DNA from: Galbitalea soli
GTDB taxonomy: Bacteria > Actinomycetota > Actinomycetes > Actinomycetales > Microbacteriaceae
Reading direction: 5' to 3'
Assembly (NCBI RefSeq): GCF_010686725.1
Contig: NZ_JAAGWZ010000002.1
Coordinates: 558,001-622,000 of the forward strand
DNA: 64,000 bases
In this document: one piece after another, positions 34,983 through 42,983 of the stretch
Layout: each line of letters opens with the position of its first letter
Numbering within the stretch: the stretch's first letter is position 1
Notes under the pieces: generated by a model
What the model saw: the letters and a program-made list of their open reading frames with translations, nothing else
What the model was told of the DNA's origin: nothing
The model's database searches: none
Translations under genes and position numbers: made by a program

Positions 34983-36133
34983 CGGAGCAGCCGTTCGTCC
35001 TGCTGGTGGACGACGATCCGCAGCAGGAGGCGTTCGCACTCGCGCTCAGTGCGCATGGCGTCGAAGCGAAGCATGTTCTTCCGGACGACCTGACGGCCGG
35101 AGACCTGAACCGCGCGAGCTTGGTCTTGATCGACGAGTTCATTGAGAACTGGACTGCGCGCGAGGCCGTGGAGGACCGCATCGGGCTGTTCGTCCGGGAC
35201 GGTGTTGCCCTTGCCGCTGTCCTTCGTTCTGCACTGGACGGACGCGGGCCGAGCCCTGAGACGGCGCCCACTCCGCGGAACACTGCGCTGGTGCTGCGCA
35301 CTGGTCACCTCGCGGTTCTTGCAGAAGGAACTCCTGCGTTCATCCGGCCAATGACCGTGGCCAGCCGTCATGACCTTGAGTGGGTTGCAGAGAAGGCGCA
35401 AGTCGACGCCGAGACGTTGGCGCGCTTCGCGGCGCTGGCGGTCGCGACCAAGGCGCTTCCGACCGAGTGGGGCGACCCAACTGACCCAACGGCTCAATTG
35501 CAGTGGCTTGCCCTCGAGGAGCAGCCGTGGCGAGAAGACGCGATCGCTCAGATCGAACTGTGTCGACCTCCGTGGACCGTGCTCGCGGCAACGTCGGCGG
35601 GACGTCGCTGGCTATCGTGGTTCATCCAGCGCATCCTGCCGTTCCCAACCTTCCTCGTCGACGATCGTCGAGCGGCGAGCTACCTTGGGCTGAAGCCGAG
35701 CGCCCTCGATGTTCTGCTTGAAGGGGACGGCGACGCCGCCGGTGCCCTCAAGCAGGCCAAGTACACCGGTCAGCTCGCGGCGTTTGCCGGGCGGAGATGG
35801 TGGCGCGCCGGGATCGCAGCCGTGAAGCAGCTCGCCCTTGAAACTGCCGAGGGGCGGAGCGCGGACGACATTTCGCGCGCGCTTGCCGCGCTCCACGGTA
35901 CGGACCTCGATGTCCTCGGACTGCGGCACCCCGTGTTCCAGATCGACGCCGACTACAACTTGGTCGATGAGCCGCTCGAGATCACGGAGGCGGTGAGACT
36001 CCAGCCCGACGGCTGGCCGTCATATGCCGATGACCCATGGCTTGCAACGACTTCCATCGACGCAGAGGCTTCGCTCGCAAAGCTGATCGTCATCGACGAC
36101 CGCGCTGACGTCGCGGAAGACGACGGTGAGTAG
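34979..36133 (+). CDS. Receiver-domain protein with an unassigned C-terminal domain
   Basis: The 384-residue protein starts with a divergent response-regulator receiver: acidic pocket V-D11-D12-D13-P, candidate phospho-acceptor D52 in LVLIDEF, and a conserved Thr in ALVLRTGHL. The insertion around residues 75-95 and the absence of a clear conserved Lys make it atypical. The remaining 270 residues contain no DNA-binding or enzymatic motif that I recognise. A short DRRAASYLGL segment may be a small helical DNA- or protein-binding element. It overlaps the kinase-like gene by 4 bases and the first PIN-like gene by 8, so it probably links the sensor to the nucleases. Confidence 0.7.
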   Translation: MTEQPFVLLVDDDPQQEAFALALSAHGVEAKHVLPDDLTAGDLNRASLVLIDEFIENWTAREAVEDRIGLFVRDGVALAAVLRSALDGRGPSPETAPTPRNTALVLRTGHLAVLAEGTPAFIRPMTVASRHDLEWVAEKAQVDAETLARFAALAVATKALPTEWGDPTDPTAQLQWLALEEQPWREDAIAQIELCRPPWTVLAATSAGRRWLSWFIQRILPFPTFLVDDRRAASYLGLKPSALDVLLEGDGDAAGALKQAKYTGQLAAFAGRRWWRAGIAAVKQLALETAEGRSADDISRALAALHGTDLDVLGLRHPVFQIDADYNLVDEPLEITEAVRLQPDGWPSYADDPWLATTSIDAEASLAKLIVIDDRADVAEDDGE

Positions 36134-36749
36134 CCGCGCCATCGGACCTCACCTGCTGGACACCGGCCCCGTGCTTTGTCTCGGTGGATTAGAGGTGATG
36201 GCCGAGTTGTATGACGTCCACCTCGCCGGTGAAGGCGCAGTTTTCGCCGTGGTTGCCGACGAAGTTCGTGGTTGGTCGTCTGCCCACGTGGCCCCGGGCG
36301 ATCCTCACCGGATCAGCGGTGTGAAGCGTGCTGGCTCAGGTGCGGTGGCCAGGTATGGCAAGACGTTGCTTTCCACCGCAATCCCGACGCCCGTGCCCGA
36401 GCCGGCGACGATCTCGGCGATTCGACAGGATCTCGAAGATCATGTGGCTAGAAAGCGTCCCGGGCGGACACTGCGCGCGAATGGACATGCTGGGGAGACG
36501 GACTCCGTCCACGAGACCGCGGTGCGCTCGCTTCGATTCGTATCGAACGACGACGGCGCGCGCCACGTCGCAGGTGCTCGTTCCGTCGCGCACGAGTCCT
36601 TCGCCGATATTGCGCGGCGGCTGGTGAGCTGCCAACAGGATGTCAAACCGAAGCAAGTTCTTAGGGAGCTGCAGCGGCTCGTGCGGGAGGGTGTCGACAT
36701 CGGAGACGTAGTGAACTCGGTCTTGGACCTGAGATGGGCGTCGCAATGA
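36126..36749 (+). CDS. PIN-like domain protein 1 of the five-gene module
   Basis: The 207-residue protein begins HLLDTGPVLCLGG, a PIN-like first strand with metal-binding D12. Further acidic positions follow in VVADEVRG, GETDSVHE and VSNDDGARH, in the order expected for the four-acid PIN ribonuclease site. It is paralogous to the next gene, which has the same CLGG motif and the same spacing. PIN proteins usually cleave RNA and often act as toxins, and I infer an effector role. GTG 36126 lies inside the end of the preceding gene. The VapB-like antitoxin expected for a VapC toxin is absent, so control may come from the kinase/receiver pair. Confidence 0.65.
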   Translation: MSSRAIGPHLLDTGPVLCLGGLEVMAELYDVHLAGEGAVFAVVADEVRGWSSAHVAPGDPHRISGVKRAGSGAVARYGKTLLSTAIPTPVPEPATISAIRQDLEDHVARKRPGRTLRANGHAGETDSVHETAVRSLRFVSNDDGARHVAGARSVAHESFADIARRLVSCQQDVKPKQVLRELQRLVREGVDIGDVVNSVLDLRWASQ

Positions 36750-37366
36750 CCGCACCGCAGCGTGCTCAGATTGGTGACCACTACCTCGACTCCGGCCCGC
36801 TCTTTTGCCTCGGTGGGTCGCAAGTTCTCGCCGATCTATTCGACGTGCACTTCCTGCCGCGGTCGAAGGTCGTCGGTGCCGTCGTCGCGGAGGTTGCACA
36901 CAACGCGAACCTGGTCTTGCCCCCGGTGGGTCCACATCGAAAGCGTGGGGTGAAGCAGGCAGCGCGCGCAGTGCAAGGACGCTACAAGCAGCTGATCACG
37001 GCGGCCGAGGTAGTCCCGACTCCCGAGCCCGCTCTCTTGGGGACGATGAAGACGGAGCTGCAAACTCGAGCTCTGGCCACCCTCCCGCCGGGCACCAGCC
37101 CGCATCCATTGAAAAACGACGGTGAGGCGGAGTCGGTCTTCTGGGCGAAGAGCACTACGGCCGAGGTGATCGCGAACGATGCCGATGCCCACTTCCTGGC
37201 TGCCAAGCACGGCGTGACGAGTAGCACTTTCGTCGAAGTGGCGCGGCACCTGGTCAAGGTCCAGAAGGCGGTAAAGCGCAAAGCGATCTACCGAGAGCTT
37301 GCGGCGCTGAGCAGTCGCGACATCTTCCCCGGCGAGCATCTCTACAGCGAGCTCGATCTGGTCTGA
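36746..37366 (+). CDS. PIN-like domain protein 2 of the five-gene module
   Basis: The protein has 206 residues from ATG 36746, which overlaps the preceding stop as ATGA; ATG 36734 is in frame but less likely. YLDSGPLFCLGG (D15), VVAEVAHN, GEAESVFWA and VIANDADAHFLA give the PIN acidic set, better conserved here than in PIN-like protein 1. The two proteins share CLGG, a PxPEPA segment and a C-terminal VARHLV/KAIYREL-type helix pair, so they come from a tandem duplication. They might form a heterodimer, since PIN domains usually dimerise. It is the last gene of the operon; a perfect hairpin follows. Confidence 0.65.
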   Translation: MTAPQRAQIGDHYLDSGPLFCLGGSQVLADLFDVHFLPRSKVVGAVVAEVAHNANLVLPPVGPHRKRGVKQAARAVQGRYKQLITAAEVVPTPEPALLGTMKTELQTRALATLPPGTSPHPLKNDGEAESVFWAKSTTAEVIANDADAHFLAAKHGVTSSTFVEVARHLVKVQKAVKRKAIYRELAALSSRDIFPGEHLYSELDLV

Positions 37367-37374
37367 GGCTCGGT

Positions 37375-37391
37375 GTGGGATTGCATCCCAC
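37375..37391 (+). terminator. Hairpin after the five-gene module
   Basis: GTGGGAT and ATCCCAC form a perfect 7-bp stem with a 3-base loop, 9 bases after the last stop. There is no T-run. It could be a terminator or an operator for the AbiE region. Confidence 0.4.
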
Positions 37392-37532
37392 TCGTGGGTC
37401 ACCGTGCTTCCGAGGGATCTGGTTCCAGACGGAGGGGTAATAGCGCACTGATCGTGGTGCCATATTGACGATGACGAGAAGTCATGGCGGGCTACCGGCA
37501 GGATCTGTGGAGGTTGCCCCCGCAACGGCGTC

Positions 37533-37934
37533 GTGATCGTCCGACCTCGTTCACCGAGCCGACGATTGCCGTGGCGCTTGCTGGGAAGGGCTTTCCTGCA
37601 CCGTGAGTCCGTGCTCGATCTGCTCGGGCTCGGACAGATCAATCCACCGAAGGTGCGCGTGGGCACACGTCGCCGTGTGCGGCGCACGCGGCCGGAGTGG
37701 ATGGAGCTGGAGAACCGGACCGAGGTGCCCGATGAGGATCTCATTCGCTACGAGGGCGTTCCGGCGACGACCGTTCGGCGAGTGCTGGAGGACCCGCGGT
37801 ATCGGACGCCGCCCGATCGATGTCAGGCCCTCGTCGTTCAAGCGCTGCGACGAGAGCTGACCGGAGAGGAGGACATCGACACGCGAAGGGGTCTCCATCC
37901 GGAGGCTGTTGACCGGAACGAGAGGAACGCGTGA
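37533..37934 (+). pseudogene. Remnant of an AbiEi-family antitoxin gene (C-terminal half)
   Basis: The frame encodes HRESVLDLLGLGQINPPKVRVGTRRRVRR, followed by EGVPATTVRRVLEDPRYRTPPDRCQALVVQALRREL. This resembles the C-terminal half of AbiEi-type antitoxins of the type IV toxin-antitoxin systems. The N-terminal helix-turn-helix part is missing and the start is not credible, so I call it a remnant. No toxin gene belongs directly to it; a second AbiEi gene follows. Confidence 0.55.
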
Positions 37935-37989
37935 CCAGGTTTGGATAAAAACCACACATAGTTGAGTTGCCTGTTCACGGATTGTATCC

Positions 37990-38580
37990 ATGAAGGAGCT
38001 GGACGAATCGCTCCCGTCGACGATCACGACTGAGACCTCACGGGCGCACGGTGTGCATCCGCGAGACCTGTATTCCTGGCGAGATGGCGGGGAGATCATC
38101 GAACTCTCGCGCGGAGCCTTCCGTCGAGCAGACGCGCCCCCGGCGTCCTACCCCGACATGGTCGCCGTGGCGCACCGCTCTCCTCGCGCCATTGTGTGCT
38201 GTATTTCGGCGGCAGTGATTCACGAACTGACGGACGAGATGCCGGCGTCGGTGCAGATCGCAGTTCCCACGCGGTCGCATACGCCGGTAATCACCTACCC
38301 TCCGGTGATGGTGTTCCGCTTCGACGAAGCCTCTTTCGAACTTGGGCTGACTTCGTTCGAGGCGGGGCCGGCCGAGTCAGCCCGCATCTACGACGCGGCG
38401 AGGACGGTGGTGGATCTCATGAGATTTCGGAAACGCTTTGGCGAGCCGATCGCCTACGCCGCCCTGCATCGCTACCTGGCAGCACCAGGCCCAAGACCCG
38501 CCCTGCTGCTGGAGTACGCCGAGGCGCTGGGGACGTTCGGGCCGATGAGCGCTGCGCTCGATGTGGCGAGTGCCCGATGA
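37990..38580 (+). CDS. AbiEi-family antitoxin/regulator (type IV toxin-antitoxin)
   Basis: The 196-residue protein starts with a helix-turn-helix (TITTETSRAHGVHPRDLYSWRDGGEIIELSRGAFRR) followed by the AbiEi effector-neutralising region (FRFDEASFELGLTSFEAG, IYDAARTVVDLMRFRKRFGEPIA). AbiEi proteins repress their operon and counter the nucleotidyltransferase toxin AbiEii. A possible operator is GGATA (about 37943) and TATCC (about 37985) upstream of ATG 37990. The stop overlaps the truncated toxin gene as ATGA, the usual arrangement. With its toxin broken the antitoxin probably has no partner here. Confidence 0.85.
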   Translation: MKELDESLPSTITTETSRAHGVHPRDLYSWRDGGEIIELSRGAFRRADAPPASYPDMVAVAHRSPRAIVCCISAAVIHELTDEMPASVQIAVPTRSHTPVITYPPVMVFRFDEASFELGLTSFEAGPAESARIYDAARTVVDLMRFRKRFGEPIAYAALHRYLAAPGPRPALLLEYAEALGTFGPMSAALDVASAR

Positions 38581-38834
38581 GCCGGCCCACGCGAGATAGC
38601 GCCGCAGGGCGCGCATACCTCGACTTGCAGAACGAGGCTCGCAGCCAGAAGCGCGGCACACAGGAACTACTCACGATGTACATCGTCGAGCGGTGGCTGT
38701 CGCGTATGTCGCGCTCACCGTACGCCGAGGACTTCATCCTGAAGGGCGGGATGCTGCTGGCCTCCTGCGGCACCCGGCGTCCCACGATCGACGCCGACGC
38801 CCTCGCGCACATCAACGCTCACCCGAACTCGTGA
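38577..38834 (+). pseudogene. AbiEii/AbiGii-type nucleotidyltransferase toxin, truncated
   Basis: The first 75 or so residues match the start of AbiEii toxins (RGTQELLTMYIVERWLSRMSRSPYAEDFILKGGMLLASCGTRRPTIDADALA), but the frame then changes to unrelated sequence and stops at 85 residues. Full toxins are about 300 residues, and most of the catalytic part is missing. The break coincides with the end of an ordinary chromosomal gene on the other strand (stop at 38819), so this is probably the right edge of the defence island. Confidence 0.8.
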
Positions 38835-39097
38835 ACGACGGGCACGCTCAGGTGGCTCGAGATCACGACGACGAGGTAGAGCGCGAGCATCGTTGCGCCG
38901 ATGGCGAACAGGGTGCCGATCGTCCATCGGTGGCGCCGAAGTGGGGATACGGCGATCATGCCTGCGAGAAGGAGCCCGCCACCGGGCACGGCACCTCCCG
39001 CCAGAATGGTCGCCAGGATGAGAATGCCGAAGGCGAGGAGCAGACTCCCGTCGCGCGGGGGCTGCACTGACCGGACCGGGTCGATGGGCGATGTCAT
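38819..39097 (-). CDS. Small hypothetical membrane protein
   Basis: The 92-residue protein has three hydrophobic segments: LLLAFGILILATILAGGAV, LLLAGMIAV and IGTLFAIGATMLALYLVVVI. A -10-like CATACT on the minus strand (39104-39109) ends 6 bases before ATG 39097, supporting a leaderless start; upstream ATGs at 39103 and 39127 are in frame. I do not recognise a family. It appears to be the first chromosomal gene beyond the defence island. Confidence 0.55.
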   Translation of the reverse strand: MTSPIDPVRSVQPPRDGSLLLAFGILILATILAGGAVPGGGLLLAGMIAVSPLRRHRWTIGTLFAIGATMLALYLVVVISSHLSVPVVHEFG

Positions 39098-39240
39098 GCG
39101 CATAGTATGTATCGTCATCAAACGCATCGGGCAGTTTCCACAGACAGCATGACGCGCGGCTCATCGATGTCGCTCCCGCACCCGGGTCGGCATGAACTCG
39201 CCCGATGGACCCCCGCGCCTCCCTCCGCGATGATGGTCCC

Positions 39241-39615
39241 GTGACCATCGGCAGCAAACTCCAGATCAAGTCCCCAGCGACCGTCTCCGTACTGGGCGCA
39301 CCCGAGGGCATCGACCTCGAACTGCCCGACGGATGCACGCGCAGCGACGATCCCGCCTCCGCCAGCGACTCCTCCGTCGTGATCGCGTTCGTGCGCACCG
39401 CCTCCGGGATCGACACCGTGGCGGCCCCCGTCATCGTCGCGGCCCGGGATGACCGGCTTGCCTGGATCGCCTACCCGAAGGCCGGTCAGCTCAGCACCGA
39501 CCTCAACCGCGACAGTCTCGCCCAGCTGGTACGGGATCGGGGCGGCCAGCCCGTGCGCCAGGTGGCGATCGACGACACCTGGTCGGCGCTGCGATTCAGG
39601 CCGCAATCTCGCTGA
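39241..39615 (+). CDS. DUF3052-like protein
   Basis: The 124-residue protein begins TIGSKLQIKSPATVSVLGAPEG and contains DLELPDGC, VVIAFVRT, LAWIAYPKAGQLSTDLNRDSLAQLV and VAIDDTWSALRF. This pattern resembles the short DUF3052-annotated proteins (KLGIKPG...LGAP, LWVAWPK, DLTRD, VDDTWSGLRF). The function is unknown. GTG 39241 was chosen because that is where the family-like sequence begins; the frame is open upstream to 39205. Confidence 0.65.
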   Translation: MTIGSKLQIKSPATVSVLGAPEGIDLELPDGCTRSDDPASASDSSVVIAFVRTASGIDTVAAPVIVAARDDRLAWIAYPKAGQLSTDLNRDSLAQLVRDRGGQPVRQVAIDDTWSALRFRPQSR

Positions 39616-39635
39616 TTTCCGCGGCTAGCGGCCCT

Positions 39636-39645
39636 GTGTATACAT
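39636..39645. promoter_or_regulatory. TGTATACA palindrome upstream of the GntR gene
   Basis: TGTATACA lies about 45 bases before the GntR start and 30 bases before its -10 box. FadR-type GntR proteins bind short AT-rich palindromes, so it may be an autoregulatory site. Single occurrence, low confidence. Confidence 0.3.
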
Positions 39646-39687
39646 AAACCCGCACGACACCCGCGGTGCGGCGTAGGATTCGAGCTT

Positions 39688-40560
39688 GTGCATGCACAAT
39701 CGCTGACGTCGCCGGGCTCGGCCCCAGCTTTGCCCTCGGTCCCCACCTCGCACACGCCCCCGAGGCGCAGCTCGGCTCCCGCCTCGTCAATGGCCCCGAC
39801 GCCCGGCGCGGCACCGCGCGCGAGCGACCTCGCTTACGCGCGGCTGCGGGCCGACATCCTCGACTGGGCGCTTGCGCCGGGGGCGGTGCTCGCCGAGGTC
39901 GAGCTCTCCACCCGGCTCGGCATCTCGCGCACCCCGGTGCGGGAGGCCCTCGCCCGGCTGGTCGCCGACGGGCTCGCCGAACCGCTCGGCGGTCGCGGCC
40001 TCGTCGTCGCGCCCGTGTCGGTCGAAAACGTGGTCGAGATCTTCGAGCTGCGCGAGGCGCTTGAGCGTCAGGCCGCCGCGCTCGCCGCCGAGCGCCATGA
40101 CCCGCGGGTGTTCGAGGCCCTCCGCGACGAGTTCGTGGCCGCGGGCGAGTCCGTGGCCGCGGGCGAGTCCGTCATCGGCCCGGTGCACGACTACTACGAC
40201 CTCGTCGGCCGATTCGACGACGCGATCGACGCCGCCGTGCAGAACCCCTACCTCGTCGCCGCGCTCGACGGGGTGCGTACCCACGTCGCGCGCATCCGTC
40301 GCCTCTCGCGCGACAACCCGGCCCGCCTCATCGACGCCGCCCGCGAGCACCGCCAGATCGTCGACGCCATCATCGAGGGGGATGCCCGGCTCGCCGAAGC
40401 CGCCACCCGCGTGCACCTCCACAACAGCCTGCGCACCGTTCTCGACACGATCGACCACGGCGCAGCATCCGCGCCGAAGCGGCTCTCCGCTCGCGCGTCC
40501 GACCCGGCCCGCACTCCCGCCCCCACCCGCGCCCCGCGCGCAGAACGGACCCTTCGATGA
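39688..40560 (+). CDS. GntR/FCD family regulator of the propionate (methylcitrate) operon
   Basis: The 290-residue protein has a flexible N-terminus of about 45 residues, a GntR winged helix ([11 protein letters not shown]...[35 protein letters not shown]) and an FCD ligand-binding domain ([19 protein letters not shown]...). TAGGAT (39674-39679) ends 8 bases before GTG 39688, suggesting a leaderless mRNA. The stop overlaps the prpD start as ATGA, so the regulator is encoded in the same operon and probably responds to a methylcitrate-cycle intermediate. An 18-base tandem duplication (40135-40170) repeats VAAGES inside the protein. Confidence 0.85.
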   Translation: MHAQSLTSPGSAPALPSVPTSHTPPRRSSAPASSMAPTPGAAPRASDLAYARLRADILDWALAPGAVLAEVELSTRLGISRTPVREALARLVADGLAEPLGGRGLVVAPVSVENVVEIFELREALERQAAALAAERHDPRVFEALRDEFVAAGESVAAGESVIGPVHDYYDLVGRFDDAIDAAVQNPYLVAALDGVRTHVARIRRLSRDNPARLIDAAREHRQIVDAIIEGDARLAEAATRVHLHNSLRTVLDTIDHGAASAPKRLSARASDPARTPAPTRAPRAERTLR

Positions 40561-42056
40561 AACTCCATGACGTCACCGTTCACCCCAGCGACGACGCCCT
40601 CGCCCGCGAGGATCAGCTCGCCTGGAAGATCGCGGAGGTCGCGTCGGAGCGCATCGACGCGACGGACGCGGTCGCCGACATGGTGATCAACCGCATCATC
40701 GACAACGCCGCGGTCGCGACCGCGTCGCTGGGGCGGGCACCCGTCATCGCGGCGCGGGCGCAGGCGACCGATCATCCCTACGCGCCGGGGGGGACCGTCT
40801 TCGGGGTCGACGGGCGCTTCGGGCCGGAGTGGGCGGCCTGGGCGAACGGCGTCGCGGTGCGCGAGCTCGACTACCACGACACCTTTCTGGCGGCCGAGTA
40901 CTCGCACCCGGGCGACAACATCCCGCCGATCCTCGCGGTCGCTCAGCACGCGGGTCGCACGGGCGAGGAGCTGCTGCGCGGCATCGTGACCGGCTACGAG
41001 ATCCAGATCGACCTCGTGAAGGCGATCAGCCTGCACGCGCACAAGATCGACCACGTCGCCCACCTCGGCCCCTCGGCCGCGGCCGGCATCGGCACCCTCC
41101 TCGGGCTCGACACGGCGACCATCTTCCAGGCGATCGGGCAGGCCCTGCACGTGACGACGGCGACGCGCCAGTCGCGCAAGGGCGAGATCTCCACGTGGAA
41201 GGCCTACGCGCCGGCGTTCGCGGGAAAGATGGCGGTGGAGGCGGTCGACCGGGCGATGCGCGGCCAGACCAGTCCGACCCCCATCTACGAGGGGGAGGAC
41301 GGCGTCATCGCCTGGCTGCTGGACGGGCCGACGGCGCACTACCGCGTGCCGCTGCCGGAGCGCGGGGAGCCGCGGACGGCCATCCTCGACAGCTTCACGA
41401 AGGAGCACTCGGCCGAGTACCAGGCGCAGGCCTGGATCGATCTGGCGCGAAAACTCGGGAGGGAGCATCCGGAACTCCGCGACCCCGACGCCATCGTGCG
41501 CGCGGTGCTGCACACGAGCCACCACACGCACCACGTGATCGGTTCCGGGGCGAACGACCCGCAGAAGTACGACCCGGGCGCGAGCCGCGAGACCCTCGAC
41601 CACTCGATTCCCTACATCTTCACGGTCGCCCTGCAGGACGGCGAGTGGCACCACGAGCGCTCCTACGCGCCCGAGCGGGCGGCCCGCCCCGACACCGTGG
41701 CGCTGTGGCGAACGGTCAGCACCGAGGAGGATCCCGAGTGGACCCGCCGCTACCACTCGCTCGATCCGGCCGAGAAGGCGTTCGGCGGTCGCGTCGAGAT
41801 CGAGCTGCGCGACGGCCGCCGAGTCGTCGACGAGATCGCGGTCGCGGATGCCCACCCGCTCGGTGCCCGCCCGTTTGCACGGGCTCAGTACGTGCACAAG
41901 TTCCGCACCCTCGCCGACGGTGTGCTCGCCGCCGCCGAGGTGGAGCGCTTCCTCGACCTCGCCCAGCGACTGCCCGAGCTCGACGCCGCCGAACTGGCGG
42001 GGCTCACCGTGACCGCAGACCTCTCCGACGTCACCGCCCCGAAGGGACTCTTCTGA
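40557..42056 (+). CDS. prpD: 2-methylcitrate dehydratase (MmgE/PrpD family)
   Basis: PrpD converts 2-methylcitrate to 2-methyl-cis-aconitate in propionyl-CoA breakdown. The 499-residue protein has the MmgE/PrpD features: an N-terminal helical domain with [25 protein letters not shown], a central [17 protein letters not shown] segment, the [19 protein letters not shown] motif and a C-terminal alpha/beta domain. It lies between its regulator and prpB, overlapping both by a few bases. Methylcitrate synthase (prpC) is not in this window. Confidence 0.9.
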   Translation: MKLHDVTVHPSDDALAREDQLAWKIAEVASERIDATDAVADMVINRIIDNAAVATASLGRAPVIAARAQATDHPYAPGGTVFGVDGRFGPEWAAWANGVAVRELDYHDTFLAAEYSHPGDNIPPILAVAQHAGRTGEELLRGIVTGYEIQIDLVKAISLHAHKIDHVAHLGPSAAAGIGTLLGLDTATIFQAIGQALHVTTATRQSRKGEISTWKAYAPAFAGKMAVEAVDRAMRGQTSPTPIYEGEDGVIAWLLDGPTAHYRVPLPERGEPRTAILDSFTKEHSAEYQAQAWIDLARKLGREHPELRDPDAIVRAVLHTSHHTHHVIGSGANDPQKYDPGASRETLDHSIPYIFTVALQDGEWHHERSYAPERAARPDTVALWRTVSTEEDPEWTRRYHSLDPAEKAFGGRVEIELRDGRRVVDEIAVADAHPLGARPFARAQYVHKFRTLADGVLAAAEVERFLDLAQRLPELDAAELAGLTVTADLSDVTAPKGLF

Positions 42057-42949
42057 TGCTGTATTCCAACGTCTCCGCCGCCGACAAGCGTGCGGCCTTC
42101 CGCGCCGAGCTCGCCAGCGGGCGACTGCTGCGGTTTCCGGGCGCCTTCAACCCGCTGAGCGCGAAGCTCATCGAAGAGAAGGGCTTCGAGGGCGTCTACA
42201 TCTCGGGCGCGGTGCTCTCCGCCGAGCTCGGGCTGCCCGACATCGGCCTCACCACACTCACCGAGGTCGCCGCGCGCTCCCAGCAGATCGCCCGGATGAC
42301 CAGCCTCCCCGCCCTCGTCGACGCCGACACGGGCTTCGGCGAGCCCATGAACGTCGCGCGAACCGTGCAGACCCTCGAAGACGCGGGGGTGGCCGGTCTG
42401 CACATCGAGGACCAGGTGAACCCGAAGCGGTGCGGGCACCTCGACGGCAAGTCGGTGGTCGACGCGGATACCGCGGTGAAGCGCATCCGGGCCGCCGCCG
42501 ATGCCCGCCGCGACCCCAATCTGCTCATCATGGCGCGCACCGACATCCGGGCGATCGACGGGCTCGCCGCCGCGATCGACCGCGCCAAGCGGCTCGTCGA
42601 CGCCGGTGCCGACGCGATCTTCCCGGAGGCCATGCGCGACCTCGCCGAGTTCGAGGCGGTTCGCGCCGCGGTCGACGTGCCCGTGCTCGCCAACATGACC
42701 GAGTTCGGCAAGAGCGAGCTGTTCAGCACGAGCCAGCTCGCCGACGTCGGCATCAACATCGTCATTTACCCGGTGTCCCTGCTGCGTCTCGCGATGGGCG
42801 CGGCGGAGCGCGGCCTCGACGCCCTCGTCGCGGAGGGCTCGCTGAACAGCCAGGTGCCCGCGATGCAGACGCGGGCGCGACTCTACGAGCTGCTCGACTA
42901 CGAGGCCTACAACGCCTTCGACACGAGCGTGTACACCTTCACCCTCTGA
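42056..42949 (+). CDS. prpB: Methylisocitrate lyase
   Basis: PrpB splits 2-methylisocitrate into pyruvate and succinate. The 297-residue protein belongs to the isocitrate lyase/PEP mutase superfamily. It has YISGAVLSAELGLPDIGLTT, the metal-binding DADTGFG, HIEDQVNPKRCGH and MARTDIR motifs, and ends at about the usual length. CGH in the loop is diagnostic for PrpB rather than PEP mutase. ATG 42056 overlaps the prpD stop. Confidence 0.92.
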   Translation: MLYSNVSAADKRAAFRAELASGRLLRFPGAFNPLSAKLIEEKGFEGVYISGAVLSAELGLPDIGLTTLTEVAARSQQIARMTSLPALVDADTGFGEPMNVARTVQTLEDAGVAGLHIEDQVNPKRCGHLDGKSVVDADTAVKRIRAAADARRDPNLLIMARTDIRAIDGLAAAIDRAKRLVDAGADAIFPEAMRDLAEFEAVRAAVDVPVLANMTEFGKSELFSTSQLADVGINIVIYPVSLLRLAMGAAERGLDALVAEGSLNSQVPAMQTRARLYELLDYEAYNAFDTSVYTFTL

Positions 42950-42983
42950 GGCGGGCGGGCGACGGATAGTTAGGCTGTCCGTC

